Shown here one piece after another: positions 35,951-46,789 of a stretch of DNA of 64,000 nt. Where the stretch lies: contig NC_089490.1 in NCBI RefSeq assembly GCF_036850765.1, forward strand, positions 127,934,522 to 127,998,521, in the 5' to 3' direction. The translations under genes and the position numbers were made by a program. The DNA comes from Saccopteryx bilineata. Taxonomy: Eukaryota > Chordata > Mammalia > Chiroptera > Emballonuridae. The notes beneath the pieces are model-generated. The model searched no databases and was not told the origin of the DNA. It worked only from the letters and a program-made list of their open reading frames with translations. Every line of letters starts with the position of its first letter. The first letter of the stretch is position 1.

Positions 35951-36099
35951 ACATTGTCTGCCTGGTGTTCATTGCTCATTTTTCTGATGTTGTCTCTGCC
36001 TACGCTCTGAGGGCAGCTGCCATGCTATAGAAACTTCTCCTGTGGGTGACACTGAGCCCAGGCTGCAGGCAGTTAGCATCCATACCCACATGTACTTTT

Positions 36100-36450
36100 T
36101 ATCACACAAGGAAGACACCCTAATCCCACCACCCAGCAATAACCACTGGTAAGGCTTTGGAGAAGGCCAGATATTATTCTAGATAATAATATATAAAGAG
36201 AGAGCTCTCTACACTATTCTGTAGACAAAGATTTTTTAATATATTTTTTCTGTCCATAAGTACATTTATACCACATAATTCTTGACTACAGCTTCATATT
36301 CCATCATATGGACATGCATGAATCCATCTGTTTCCTTTGCCAATTTTCAGAAATAAAATCTTGATGAACAGACTTGTAATATTCATTTTGTTGCATGTGT
36401 CTTATTATGATAAGTTTGTAGTAATAAAATACTAGAATTCATATTTTTAG
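36100..36450. repeat. Old LINE-1 fragment
   Basis: 'cagcttcatattccatcata' and 'tggacatgcatgaatcc' resemble an L1 3' segment ('tagtattccattgtatggat'). Confidence 0.5.
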
Positions 36451-36924
36451 CTTTGAGAAACCCTGAAAAATGCTCAGAAGGCCTGGCTGGTGAAGGCCAG
36501 GAGGGGCCCTGGGTGGAGAGCACAAAGCCAGCTTGTCTGTTTGTCTGGGACACGAAGGAGGCCCCACCTCTTAGGGCTGCTGGCCGAACATTCCTCCCAG
36601 GACAATGGCTGCCTCGGAATCCTGAGAATGAAGGAGGCTGGGTGGCTTCCCAAGTCCATGCCCTTCCACCCCCACCAAGTTCCGAAATGAAGAAAGTGGC
36701 ACTTACTTTGTAGGCAGAGTCGGGAGGGACGGTGCATCCAAGCCCACAGCCCTCTCCCTCCTGCCCGCTCCGTCTACCAACCATAATCACAACCGTGTAA
36801 GTCCCAACCAGGCATCCCTTCCCTGTGGTTCTTAGGTGGATCCTACTCTTTCTTTAGGTCCCTGCTTTCTCAACTGTAAAATCAGGAGCTTGGATTCTAA
36901 ATTTCCCACAGATCTGAAATTCCC

Positions 36925-37115
36925 TAATGTAGTGGCTAAGACACACATAAACCTTAGAGCCAGACTGCTGGAGTTCAAATCCTGCTTTGCCCTTTTTCCT
37001 GTGAATTTAACACTCCCACCTGAGCTTCCCCATTGGTAAAGTGGGTTGATGACAGATGTCCATCTCTTTCTCAGGGGGCTGCCCTAAGGACAGATGAGAG
37101 GATGCTCATGGGACA
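36925..37115 (+). repeat. MIR, near full core
   Basis: 'gtagtggctaagacacacat', 'agagccagactgctggagtt' and 'caaatcctgctttgcc' follow the MIR consensus in forward order. Confidence 0.75.
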
Positions 37116-37194
37116 ACGGGCTGATTAAACAAAGTCTACAAGTGGTAATCTATGGATGATGATTCACATGTAGCTCTGTTGCTAACCGGATTCT

Positions 37195-37380
37195 TGCCTG
37201 GCTAGTTAGCTCAGTCGTTAGAGCAGGAAACACCAAGATTGTGAGTTTTATCCCAGGTCAGAGCACATACCAGAAGTGACCAATGAATGCACAACTAAGT
37301 GGAACAAGAAATGAAAGCTTCCCTCTCTCTGTCTCTCTAAAAAATCAATTTAAAAACAAAACCAAAACAAAACACTCTGA
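37195..37380 (+). mobile_element. SINE-D (VES-like) with TSD
   Basis: 'tgcctggctagttagctcag' head with A box and a tail ending 'aaccaaaacaaaacactc'. TGCTAACCGGATTCT (37180-37194) and TGCTAACTGGATTCT (37381-37395) differ at one base. Confidence 0.88.
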
Positions 37381-37747
37381 TGCTAACTGGATTCTCAACT
37401 CCAAATCCCTCTCATATGCCCAGTCTAGATTTTGGCCCCTAGACATTTGCTCAACAATTGGCCATACTTCTGGGAGATGAGGGACAACTGATGTCCCAAG
37501 GAAGCCTCTCTCTTGCATGTTTCCATGTCCCCTTGTATGAATTGTAAAGCTGTAGAACTGTAAAGGTTTTGGAGGCAAATACAATTTAAATTCAGAAAGA
37601 CGTCTGTATCAGGCCACATGCCTTCATTTTTGTTTGGGAAATGCAGGTGTTTCCAATACAGCCAGAAATTTGTGACCAAGGATTCCAGGCTCTTAATAAC
37701 CCATTGAAGGGTTAGAACTAATGCAAACAATGAACAGTTAAAGTTTC

Positions 37748-37748
<1 letters not shown>

Positions 37749-37795
<47 letters not shown>

Positions 37796-37828
37796 GTATA
37801 TATATATGTATATACATATATATTTTTA
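37749..37828 (+). repeat. (TA)n(CA)n(TA)n compound microsatellite
   Basis: About 7 TA, then about 15 CA units, then TATG/TA repeats, directly next to the tail end of a minus-strand SINE-C. Confidence 0.95.
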
Positions 37829-37990
37829 AAGATTTTTATTTATTGATTTTTAGAAACAAGTGGGGGAGAGGAACAGGAAGCAACTCGTAGTTGCTTCTCA
37901 CATGTGCCTTGACCAGGCAAGTCTGGGGTTTTGAACCAGCGACCTCAGCATTCCAGGTTGATGCTTTAGCCACTGCACCAGCACAGGTTA
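37829..37990 (-). mobile_element. SINE-C
   Basis: 'tttttatttattgattttta', 'tgccttgaccaggcaagtct' and the reversed head 'ccactgcaccagcacagg'. Confidence 0.88.
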
Positions 37991-38317
37991 GTCTCCTATC
38001 AATATTTTTGAGCTGTTTGCCACAAACCCATGCCCAACCTCCTATACTCTCCTTCATATACTTGTTTTCTCCTTCTCCTTACTCACCTCTTCCTCAAACC
38101 TACTCCTATTTTCCCCCAGATTAAAATCTTTTGCAAGTACCGGAAAACTCCCTTCACAATGGCTTATCCACTAAGGAAAGTGCATGATCATATTTATCCA
38201 ATTGAAATGTCACTGATGCTAAGAAGCACTATTACTTTATGTATATTAGAAAGAAAAAAAGCACTGTAAATTAACTGACACAAGGATTTCTTATCACTTA
38301 GAAATTTTATTTATTTA

Positions 38318-38661
38318 TTTATTTACTTATGACAGAGACAGAGAGAGGGACAGACAGACAAGAAGGGAGAGATGAGAAGCATCAATTCTTTGTTGCAGCA
38401 CTTAGTTGTTCATTGACTGCTTTCTCATATGTCTGTTGATGGGGGGCGGGCTACAGCAGAGCAAGTTACCCCTTGCTCAAGCCAGCGACTTTGAGGTCGT
38501 CTATGATCCCACGCTCAAGCTGGCGGCCCCGCGCTCAAGCTGGTGAGCCCACACTCCAGCCAGATGAGCTCACACTCAAGCTGGTGACCTTGGGGTTTCA
38601 AACCTGGGTCCTCCACGTCCCAGTCCGATACTCTATCTACTGTACCATTGCCTGGTCAGGC
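38318..38661 (-). mobile_element. SINE-B with degenerate TSD
   Basis: Reversed SINE-B with units 'cgctcaagctgg' and reversed head 'accattgcctggtcaggc'. AGAAATTTTATTTATT on the left and AGAATTTTTATTTGTT on the right form the duplication. Confidence 0.88.
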
Positions 38662-38712
38662 AGAATTTTTATTTGTTAAAAATCTTTTATAGATCTACAT
38701 GGAAATATATAC

Positions 38713-38866
38713 ATTTTTAAATTTACTTATTGATTTTAGAGAGAGAGGAAGGGAGAGAGAGAGACTGAGACATCAATCTGTTTCTGTATGTGCCATGATC
38801 AGAGATCAAACATATAACCTTTGTGTATAGGGACCATGCTCTAACCAACCAAACTATCCAGCCAGG
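38713..38866 (-). mobile_element. SINE-D (VES-like)
   Basis: 'tttacttattgattttagag', then 'gtgccatgatcagagatcaa' and 'tgctctaaccaaccaaacta' and a reversed head at 'ccagccagg'. Confidence 0.8.
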
Positions 38867-38954
38867 AAAGAAATATATATATATGTATATATTTCAACAT
38901 ATATTACTTTTGCACTTGTGTAACAAGGAAAATATGGGTGGAATAAATTAGTTA

Positions 38955-39085
38955 AGGTTTTCTTTTAACTTTATTGGATTCAGAGTCTGATTCTCAGAAT
39001 CACAGTTCAACTTCGAGCTGTCAGTGTCTGTGTTCTTCCACACAGACTCATCGTCTGGGCCATCACGAGTGTTAGCGCTAGAGCA
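38955..39085 (-). other. Unidentified fragment with AATAAA-like end
   Basis: Read on the minus strand, an open stretch rich in Asp, Ser, Asn and Thr codons leads into 'aatccaataaagttaaaag' with an AATAAA signal. It may be the end of a retrocopied mRNA cut by the next SINE. No family was recognised and no A-tail or TSD is seen. Confidence 0.2.
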
Positions 39086-39091
39086 TTTTTT

Positions 39092-39477
39092 TTCTTTTCT
39101 TTTTTTGTTTTTTTGTTTTGTATTTTTCTGAGGTTGGACGGGAGGCAGTCAGATAGACTCCCGCATGCGCCCGACCGGGATCCACCTGGCATGCCTACCA
39201 GGGGGCGATGCTCTGCCCATCTGGGGCATCACTCTGCCGCAATCAGAGCCATTCTAGCACCTGAGGCAGAGGCCACAGAGCCATCCTCAGCGCCCGGGCC
39301 ATCTTTGCTCCAATGGAGCCTTGGCTGCGGGAGGGGAAGAGAGAGACAGAGAGGAAGGAGAGGAGGAGGGGTGGAGAAGCAGATGGGCGCTTCTCCTGTG
39401 TACCCTGGCTGGGAATCGAACTCAGGACTCCCACATGCGAGGCCGACGCTCTACCACTGAGCCAACCGGCCAGGGCC
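39092..39477 (-). mobile_element. SINE-A, reverse
   Basis: Starts with a T-rich tail and 'tttttctgaggttgg', then 'cgcatgcgcccgaccgggat', and ends with the reversed tRNA head 'ctctaccactgagccaaccg'. The flanks 'ctagagcatttttt' and 'ctacagcatttctt' are a diverged duplication. Confidence 0.9.
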
Positions 39478-39489
39478 TACAGCATTTCT

Positions 39490-40100
39490 TAAAAGACTGC
39501 TCTACTAAATTATTTATTGCTGTGGAAAAAGTTACACCAAATCTTAGAAGCTTAAAGCAATAAATGTTTGTTGTCTTATAGTTTCTATGGGTGAGGAATC
39601 AGGCAGTGGGTTAGCTGGGCGGTTCTGGCTCAAGGTCTCTTCCGAGCTGGCATTCAGACTGTTAGCTGTGCGGGCTGGGTCAGGAGCAGACATGTGGGGC
39701 CGGAGAACCCACTTCCCAGCTCGTTCACATGGCTGTTGGCAAACTTCAGTTCCTAGCTGGCTGCTGCCTTGGTGCCTCAGTTCTTCATCACATGGGCCTC
39801 TCTACAAGTGGTCTATCTTCAGGACAGGGCAGCTGGCCTTTCCAACAGCAAGTAACTCAAGAGAGAGAGCACAAGCTAGCATTCAAGACAGAAGCCACAG
39901 TCTTTTTAAAAGCTGATATTGGAAGTGACATATGATTTCTGCCCTCTGCTATTGGTCGTTGAAAAAAACCCAGCCCAGAACAAAGTTGAGAAGGGGCTAC
40001 ACGAGGATGTCACTAGCAGGAGATGAGGACCTCTGGGGCCGTTCTGCAGGCTGCCTACCACATCCTTCTAGGCCACTGACAGCCATCCTGGAAGCTTTGA
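39490..40100 (-). repeat. Ancient LTR-like repeat (ERVL-MaLR type probable)
   Basis: 'tatttattgctgtggaaaaa', 'gcttaaagcaataaatgttt', 'ttagctgggcggttctggct' and 'ctgccctctgctattggtc' follow a long mammalian repeat read in reverse. Family name uncertain. Confidence 0.55.
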
Positions 40101-40664
40101 TGCTAGCAGGTGACCTTGCCAAAGAGTCAATAAAAGTTTCTAGTTATCAGTCAGGACTCCAAGAGTCCTTACATGGTTTGTGGGCTGAGACATCACAGGG
40201 TTGTAGTTATTCTGTCAAGATATCAGGAAAAGTCACCCAGTTTGCACAGGTGCAGGAAGGACAGCTGAGCACAACTGCTGTGCGACAGACAGCAGACTAA
40301 GGTGTGTTAATTATAAGATGTACAATGATTTCAGGAACGTTAAAATATGACCAAATGAGCAATTTAGCATGATCAAATATATTTTCATAAGAATGAGAAA
40401 TGATAGCTTCAGAATTGATCAATTCAGAGGCTCAGCACCTTTGGAGACCCATGTTCCCTCCATCTTCGAATCTAACACCCTCAGCACATCTGCTGTACCT
40501 CGGGATGGCTCTCGTCAAGTCACAAAACAGCTATTTCAGTGCCAACCATCCCATGTGGCCCCAACTATTACTCTGAGGTGCCTCCTTTTAAGAGCAAGGA
40601 AACTTTTCCCAGAGCCCTCCCCCAAATTTTCTCTCTTGTCTCATTGACCACAAATTGTTACTGC

Positions 40665-40899
40665 CTGTGTTAGTCAGGATTAGGTTCAGTTACATAGGTT
40701 AGCAAAACTCAGAATGATTCAAACAAGACTGAACTTTTTCTTTCTCCTATAAAATAAGTATGAAAATAGTCAGTGCTGATGTGGTAGCTCCACAGTTACA
40801 GTCACCGGGGACCCAGGTGACACCCATCTCGTGTGACTTATTCCCAAATTTATCTTTTGTTCCAAAATGGCTGCCAGAGTTCCGACCACCAGATCCATG
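40665..40899 (-). repeat. Ancient LTR-like repeat, interrupted by a hAT element
   Basis: 'gtgttagtcaggattaggtt' opens an old repeat; 'acccaggtgacacccatct' belongs to the same pattern. It continues after 41249 with 'tttttggtcagaacttggtc'. Confidence 0.5.
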
Positions 40900-40907
40900 T
40901 TATAGAC

Positions 40908-41240
40908 CAGGGGTCCCCAAACTACGGCCCGCGGGCCGCATGCGGCCCCTTGAGGCCATTTTTTCGGCCCCCACTGCTCTTCTGGAAGGGGCACCTCTTT
41001 CATTGGTGGTCAGTGAGAGGAGCATAGTTCCCATTGAAATACTGGTCAGTTTGTTGATTTAAATTTACTTGTTCTTTATTTAAAATATTGTATTTGTTCC
41101 CGTTCTGTTTTTTTTTACTTTAAAATAAGATATGTGCAGTGTGCATAAGGATTTGTTCATAGTTTTCTTTATAGTCCAGCCCTCCAACGGTCTGAGGGAC
41201 AGTGAACTGGCCCCCTGTGTAAAAAGTTTGGGGACCCCTG
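40908..41240 (+). mobile_element. Non-autonomous hAT transposon with perfect 8-bp TSD
   Basis: Ends are CAGGGGTCCCCAAACT and AGTTTGGGGACCCCTG (16-bp inverted repeat; the right end reads AAGTTTGGGG...). TTATAGAC flanks it at 40900-40907 and 41241-41248 without mismatch. It is 333 bp with a 'gcccgcgggccgcatgcggc' motif near the left end. No transposase frame remains. Confidence 0.92.
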
Positions 41241-41502
41241 TTATAGACCATAAAGATCAAAAGCAGAAGGGCAAAGGACTCTTTCTCAACAGAGTTAGCT
41301 CCCTTAAGCAATCTTCTTAGTTATTCTATGGAACATTCCCATTTACATCTTTTTGGTCAGAACTTGGTCATATGGACACACCTACCTCCAAAAATACACA
41401 GTAAAAATAAACAAGAAAACTAAAAACATTTTTTTTAACAGGGAACTGTAACACCTTAAATAAAATTTGGCTCTTTATTAGGAAGGAATAAGGAATGTAA
41501 GG

Positions 41503-41876
41503 TGGCCACAACCAGTGTCTTCCACTGGCCCTCCTGCCATATTTTTCATGAACTCCGCCCCCTGCTGCAGAGATGAATCTTGATTAGTTTGAGACCACCA
41601 TGGGAATCCCATTCTGTCTGCCAGTGTTTGGTTTAAGAATGGGCATGTAATATGATTCTAGCTGGTGAAACATGAAGTGATGCTCTTTGGGAGACTTCTG
41701 GAAAGATTTCTCAGAGGCCAAAGGAGAAACAGCTTTTCTGGGCCTTTGGATAATGTTATCTACATGTGATGTCTGGAACTGCAGCAACCATCTTATGACA
41801 TTTAAGAGGACTCAGGGCAGGCACAAGGACAAAGACCAACATGTAACATTATGAGATGGCAAAAAAAGAGAGAAAG
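41503..41876 (+). repeat. Ancient LTR-like repeat, left part
   Basis: 'gactctgg'-type LTR text: 'catgtgatgtctggaactgc', 'agcaaccatcttatgacatt' and 'aaagaccaacatgtaac'. It resumes at about 43618 with 'cttaggttcttgataatatt', so about 1.75 kb of later insertions split it. Confidence 0.55.
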
Positions 41877-42185
41877 AAATATGGTAGAATATTCATAGTA
41901 CAGAATCTGACTTAATAATAAAAATGAACTAATACACAAAAAAGGGTGAATCTCAAAAACACTTCAGCAAAAAAGCCAGACACAAAAGAGTATATTCAAT
42001 ATGATTCCATTCATAGAAAGGTCTAGAACATGCAAAGCTGAGCTATAGGGGGTAGAAATCAGATCAGTGATTAGAGGTTGACCACATATGAACATGAGCG
42101 AGAACTTTCTGGCATGATGTCAGTGATCTATATCTTGATTAGAACAGTGGCTACCAAGTATACATTCGTCAAAACTTACCAAACT
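41877..42185 (+). repeat. LINE-1 3' fragment, left part
   Basis: 'aaaaagccagacacaaaaga' and 'atatgattccattcatagaa' are L1 3' UTR text. It is interrupted at 42186 by a SINE-A. Confidence 0.7.
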
Positions 42186-42574
42186 GGCCCTGGCTGGTTG
42201 GCTCAGTGGTAGAGCGTCGGCCTGGCGTACGGAAGTCCCGGGTTCGATTCCCGGCCAGGGCACACAGGAGAGGTGCCCATCTGCTTCTCCACCCACCCCC
42301 CTCCTTCCTCTCTGTCTCTCTCTTCCCCTCCCGCAGCCAAGGCTCCATTGGAGCAAAAGATGGCCTGGGCGCTGGGGATGGCTCCTTGGCCTCTGCCCCA
42401 GGCACTAGAGTGGCTCTGGTCGCGACAGAGCGACGCCCTGGATGGGCAGAGCATCACCCCCTGGTGGGCGTGTCGGGTGGATCCCGGTGGGGCGCATGCG
42501 GGAGTCTGTCTGACTGTCTCTCCCCGTTTCCAGCTTCAGAAAAATCCAAAACAAAAACAAAAACAAAAAACAAA
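42186..42574 (+). mobile_element. SINE-A with perfect 15-bp TSD, inside an L1
   Basis: Full-length: A box 'tggctcagtggtagagc', B box 'ggttcgattcc', body, and end 'cagcttcagaaaaatcc' with an (AAAAC)n tail. AAAACTTACCAAACT is identical at 42171-42185 and 42575-42589. Confidence 0.94.
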
Positions 42575-42589
42575 AAAACTTACCAAACT

Positions 42590-42665
42590 ATACTTTTAAA
42601 ATTTGCATTCTACCACGTGTAAATTATATTTCAATAAAGTTAATAAAAGATGGATATAAAGAAAA
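42590..42665 (+). repeat. LINE-1 3' fragment, right part
   Basis: 'tatacttttaaaatttgcat' and 'ttatatttcaataaagttaa' complete the L1 3' end. Confidence 0.7.
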
Positions 42666-42668
42666 GGG

Positions 42669-43086
42669 TCTGACCAGGTGGTGGTGCAGTGGATAGAATG
42701 TCGGACTGGGATGCAGAGGACCCAGGTTCAAAACCCTGAAGTCATCAGCTTGAGCACGGGTTCATTCAGCTTGAGCACGGGCTCACAACTTGAGCGCAGG
42801 GTCGCTGGCTTGAGCGTGGGACCATAGACACGACACTATAGTCACTGACTTGAACCCAAATGTCACTGGCTTGAAGTCCAACATCGCTGGCTTGAGCCCA
42901 AGGTTATTGGCTTGAACAAGGTGTCACTTGCTCTGCTGTAGCCCCCTGGTCAAGGTACATATGAGAAAGCAATCAGTGAACAACTAAGGTGCCACAACAA
43001 AGAATTGATGCTTCTCATCTCTCTCCCTTCTTGTCTTTCTGTACCTCTCTCTGTCTCTCTCTCTGTTTCTATCACACACAAAAAAA
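42669..43086 (+). mobile_element. SINE-B, longest copy (about eight internal units)
   Basis: 'gtctgaccaggtggtggtgc' head and about eight 20-21 bp units around 'ggcttgagc', then 'ggtcaaggtacatatgagaa' and the pyrimidine-rich tail. Confidence 0.9.
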
Positions 43087-43096
43087 AGAGAGAAAG

Positions 43097-43434
43097 CGCC
43101 CTGGCTGGTTTGCTCAATGGCTTAAGTGTCTGCCTGGCATATGGATGTCCCAGCTTCAATTCCTGGTCAGGGCACACAGGAAAAGCGACCATCTGCTTCT
43201 CTCCCCCTCCCTCTCCCGTTCTCTCTCTCTTCCCTCCTGCAGTCAGTGGCTCAATTGATTCAAGCATTGGCCTGGGCACTGAGGATAGCTCACTGGAATA
43301 TCAGGCTCAGGTGCTAAAAATAGCTTGGTTGATTTGAGTATGAGCATTGGCCCAAAATGGGGTTTCTGGGTGGGTTGTGGGAGTTTATCTCACTATCTCC
43401 CCTCTTCTCACTTAATAAAAAAAAAGAAAAGAAA
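43097..43434 (+). mobile_element. SINE-A, old diverged copy
   Basis: 'cgccctggctggtttgctca' head, 'gaccatctgcttctctcccc', and a body with recognisable but changed SINE-A text. AGAGAGAAAG flanks it at 43087-43096 and 43435-43444. Confidence 0.8.
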
Positions 43435-43445
43435 AGAGAGAAAGA

Positions 43446-43615
43446 AACCCTGGCAGAATGTCTCAGTTGGTTAGAGCATCATCCAAATATGCCAAGATTT
43501 CAGGTTCCATCCCTGGTCAGGGCACATGCAAGTTTATGAATGCATAAACAAGTAAAACAAATCAATGTTTCTCTCTCTAAATAAATAAATAAATAATTTT
43601 TAAAAGAAAGAAAGA
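43446..43615 (+). mobile_element. SINE-D (VES-like)
   Basis: 'accctggcagaatgtctcag' head, 'ttggttagagc' A-box part, 'ccatccctggtcagggcaca', and an (AAAT)n tail. Confidence 0.82.
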
Positions 43616-43617
43616 AA

Positions 43618-43775
43618 GGACTTAGGTTCTTGATAATATTGTTGAGTCACTGAATTAACCAACAGCCTCACCTTGAGATTTCTTGTTTTGTGACACAATA
43701 AATAAACAAACACCCTTACTGTTTAGGCCATTTTTAAGTTGAGTCTTCTGTAACTTGAAGCCCAAACCCTCTTGT
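43618..43775 (+). repeat. Ancient LTR-like repeat, right part
   Basis: 'gttgagtcactgaattaacc', 'tttcttgttttgtgacacaa' and 'taggccatttttaagttgag' complete the repeat that starts at 41503. Confidence 0.55.
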
Positions 43776-44334
43776 AAAAAGGGTGGAAAAGCCCCCAGAG
43801 GTCAGGAAATAGACCTAGTCTGGGATACATGGGCTTCAAGGAACAGCTGGAAAGAGTAAGAAACCTTGGTCTGGTGGGGTCTGCTCCTCACCCATCATCA
43901 TAGTGAGCCCAGTACAGCTGGGGGGTTCTTCTCACCTTCTCTGACCTCCCTACCCTCACTTGCTCTCAGGACTTATTCTCAGGCTTCTGGTGACAATTAG
44001 CTAAGAGAAAACACAGGAAACTCAGCACCTGGCCCTAGTGAGGATAACCTGGGCCTGAACCATGTGAGGTACAGGGAGAAGAGGGAACAAAATTCAGAAA
44101 TCTGTAGTAAGTAGATTTCGGGACTATAGATGATTGATGGCACCAAGGACTCAGGTTTGGGTGACAATGTGGATGGGATTGCTTCTTAGATTTTGGCAAA
44201 GATTACAGGCAGTATGTTTTTATCACCAGGTAGATACTAGTAGAAGGAGATAAGTAACATGGAAGGAGGAGCAGTTTGGGGGAATAAAAAGAAGAGGATA
44301 AGCTGGGTTTGAGGTGCCTGTGAGCAGTGTAAAG

Positions 44335-44545
44335 TGGTGGACAGGAGCAAGGGTTCTGCCACCAACTAGTTCTGCAATATGGGCAAGTTACCACCTCTCT
44401 CACAGGCTCAGTGTCCTCATCTGTAAAACAGAATTTCTAAGAATACTTACCTCATTATTTGCTGTAAAGACTGAATGAAACAAAGTATTCAATGTGTTTA
44501 GCATAGTGCCTGGCACATAGTCGATGCCCATTAAGTCTTGATAAT
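44335..44545 (+). repeat. MIR, near full length
   Basis: 'ctgcaatatgggcaagttac', 'tcagtgtcctcatctgtaaa' and 'gcatagtgcctggcacatag' in forward order. Confidence 0.8.
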
Positions 44546-45559
44546 TTTGATCATCCGGTCTCATCTGCCTAGACAGGAAGCCTCGTGCTGGACTACTTCT
44601 GCTACAGTTCTAAGGATAGATGACATGCGTCGCAAGATCACACTTCGGCTTCTCCTGCCTCAAGCAGGATGTTCCCCTACAGAAAATTTCCTCTTCTTTT
44701 TCTTTGACCTGGTTCCTCCCTTCCTTCTAGTCTTGACTCTTTCCTCCCTCTTCAGGAAGCCTTCCTTGACTAATGCCTCCTCCTTCCCTGCCAACCTCTC
44801 CACAAGCCTTCCTGGAGGGGTTGGCCTCTTAACCAGAGCTCTATCCACTCCCTTCTATTGCCCACCCCTCAATCAGGACCACTCCAATTCAGATATGATC
44901 TGGACCCAAGAGGACGCTTGCCCAGGAGGGGAAGGGTGCCTAATCTAAACCACATCCGCACGAGAGCTCAGAAAGGGATGGGGGGCTGGTGAGGAGACCA
45001 CCAGCTAGAATGGCTGCAGACAGGCCAGTTAAATCCTTGACCTATGATTTAAGGGGCAGGGCATAGTTCAATAAAGCACTCCAGGCTGAGTCCCAGCTCA
45101 TTCACACATGATGGGCATCTGTGTCAGGGGGCTGGAAGGGAGGAGGGCCATTTTCCCCAAGATCCCCTTGCAGTCATTCCCAGTGCTTAAGGCATATTTC
45201 AGAGCACCCACAAGCCCTATCAGTATCAGTGCAGAACCCCTCTCTGAGAAGTGAACTGGGAAAGTGGGAGCGGGGAGGGAGGGAGGTAGATCAGGGAAAC
45301 GGGAGAGCCATGGGACCCATGGAATCACAGTTCAAGGCAGATTCATAGGCTCAATACGGCTCCTGTCCTTACTATCACAGAGCCTTTTGTTAGATCCTCA
45401 GACTCAGCAGCTTTGCCAGGAGTTCCCAGGTCCTCTAGTCTCTGCTCCCCTCCTCCTCCCTTGGAATTTCCTCCCAACTGAGCCCTACTGGGATTTGGGG
45501 GGGGGGGTTTAAACAGCAGGAGTGATGGATGGAATCCCATGTGCCAAACCTGCAGAGAT

Positions 45560-45920
45560 TTCCCTAGCCATAAATGCCAGTCGGGCCCAGCTTTTAGCCA
45601 GACGCCCACCTCCACCTACCCTGGGTCTCCCCACCCGCCAGCGCCCGGATTTGCCCACTGGCAATGCTATGCTAATGAGATGCAAAACAAGGCGAGACAG
45701 CTGTTGGGACAGGCTAACGCAGGAGACTTTGCCCACCTAATCCAGGGCCTCATGCCTGCCTAGTCCCCACCCATAAATCAGTTGGGTCAGCACTTATGGC
45801 TCCTGACTAATTGCCTCAACTCGGCTGGCTCCTCCGGGCTCAGGTCGCCCGCATTAAAATTCAATCAGGCCTAGAGCTGAGCAATTAAATATTCATTGGG
45901 AGAGTTTCCCGAAACCAGGC
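45560..45920. promoter_or_regulatory. Candidate enhancer with homeodomain, CRX/OTX and MAF-like sites
   Basis: Repeat-free block. ATGCTAAT (45668-45675) and ATGCAAAA (45680-45687) are POU/octamer-like, CAGCTG (45698-45703) is an E-box, CTAATCC (45737-45743) fits CRX/OTX, TCAGCA (45787-45792) is a MAF/NRL half site, TAATTG (45808-45813) is homeodomain-like, and AT-rich 'gagcaattaaatattcattg' closes it. The expected next gene, ANKRD33, is photoreceptor-specific, which makes a retinal enhancer plausible but unproven. Confidence 0.4.
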
Positions 45921-46414
45921 TGGGGGATGGGGGTAGATTAGGGTGGAAGAACAATCTCAATCCCTAGGATCCCCAGCTCCAGGAGAGGCCTTTCTACCGC
46001 TTTCTCCCATCTCCAACTACTGCTGCCTGATTTCCATTCTGCTGGGCCTGATATCTCTCTGGAAGTCCCTAAACCCTCTCTAGAGACTTCTGGGAGATTG
46101 GCCTACCCTGAAAAAGGAATGAGTGTCAAACTATGCCAAAGGACTGCCCTAATTCTCCATCCTGTATCCCCTCTATGCCTGGTCACCTCACCTCTCAGAC
46201 CCCTTACCCAGTGACCACTGTGGGCCCTTATCAATGCTGGAACCCTAGGTCCCACCAGAAGTGGGATAGCTCCAGGGCACAGATGGTTTCATTCTCAGCA
46301 GAGGCCAGGAGAGACCCCTAGGTCCCTGGCTCTGCTGCCTTTGCCCGGGGCTTTCTTGGGATTTCACTGACCATCTTTACCATGGTTTGAGAGAGCTTCA
46401 GGCTGGGCAGCATG

Positions 46415-46786
46415 GTTTTGTTGTTGTTGTTGTTGTTGTTCTTTGGTATTTTTCCCAAGTTGGAAACGGGGAGGCAGTGAGACAGACCCCCCATGCACCC
46501 CCAACTGGGATCCACCCGGCATGCCCACCAGGGGGCGATGCTCTGCCGCAATCAGAGCTATTCTAGGGCCAGAGACAGAGGCCACAGAGCCATCCTCAGC
46601 GCCCAGGCAAACTTTGCTCCAGTGGAGCCTTGGCTGCGGGAGGGGAAGAGAAAGACAGAGAGGAAGGAGAGGGGGAGGGGTGGAGAAGCAGATGGGTGCT
46701 TTTCCTGTGTGCCCTGGCCGGGAATTGAACCCGGTACTACTGTACGCCAGGCGGACGCTCTACCACTGAGCCGACCGGCCAGGGCC
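46415..46786 (-). mobile_element. SINE-A, reverse, with (GTT)n tail and short TSD
   Basis: Tail of GTT repeats (46421-46440), then 'gatccacccggcatgcccac' and reversed tRNA head 'ctctaccactgagccgaccg'. 'cagcatggttttg' and 'cagcatggattttg' flank it. Confidence 0.9.
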
Positions 46787-46789
46787 AGC

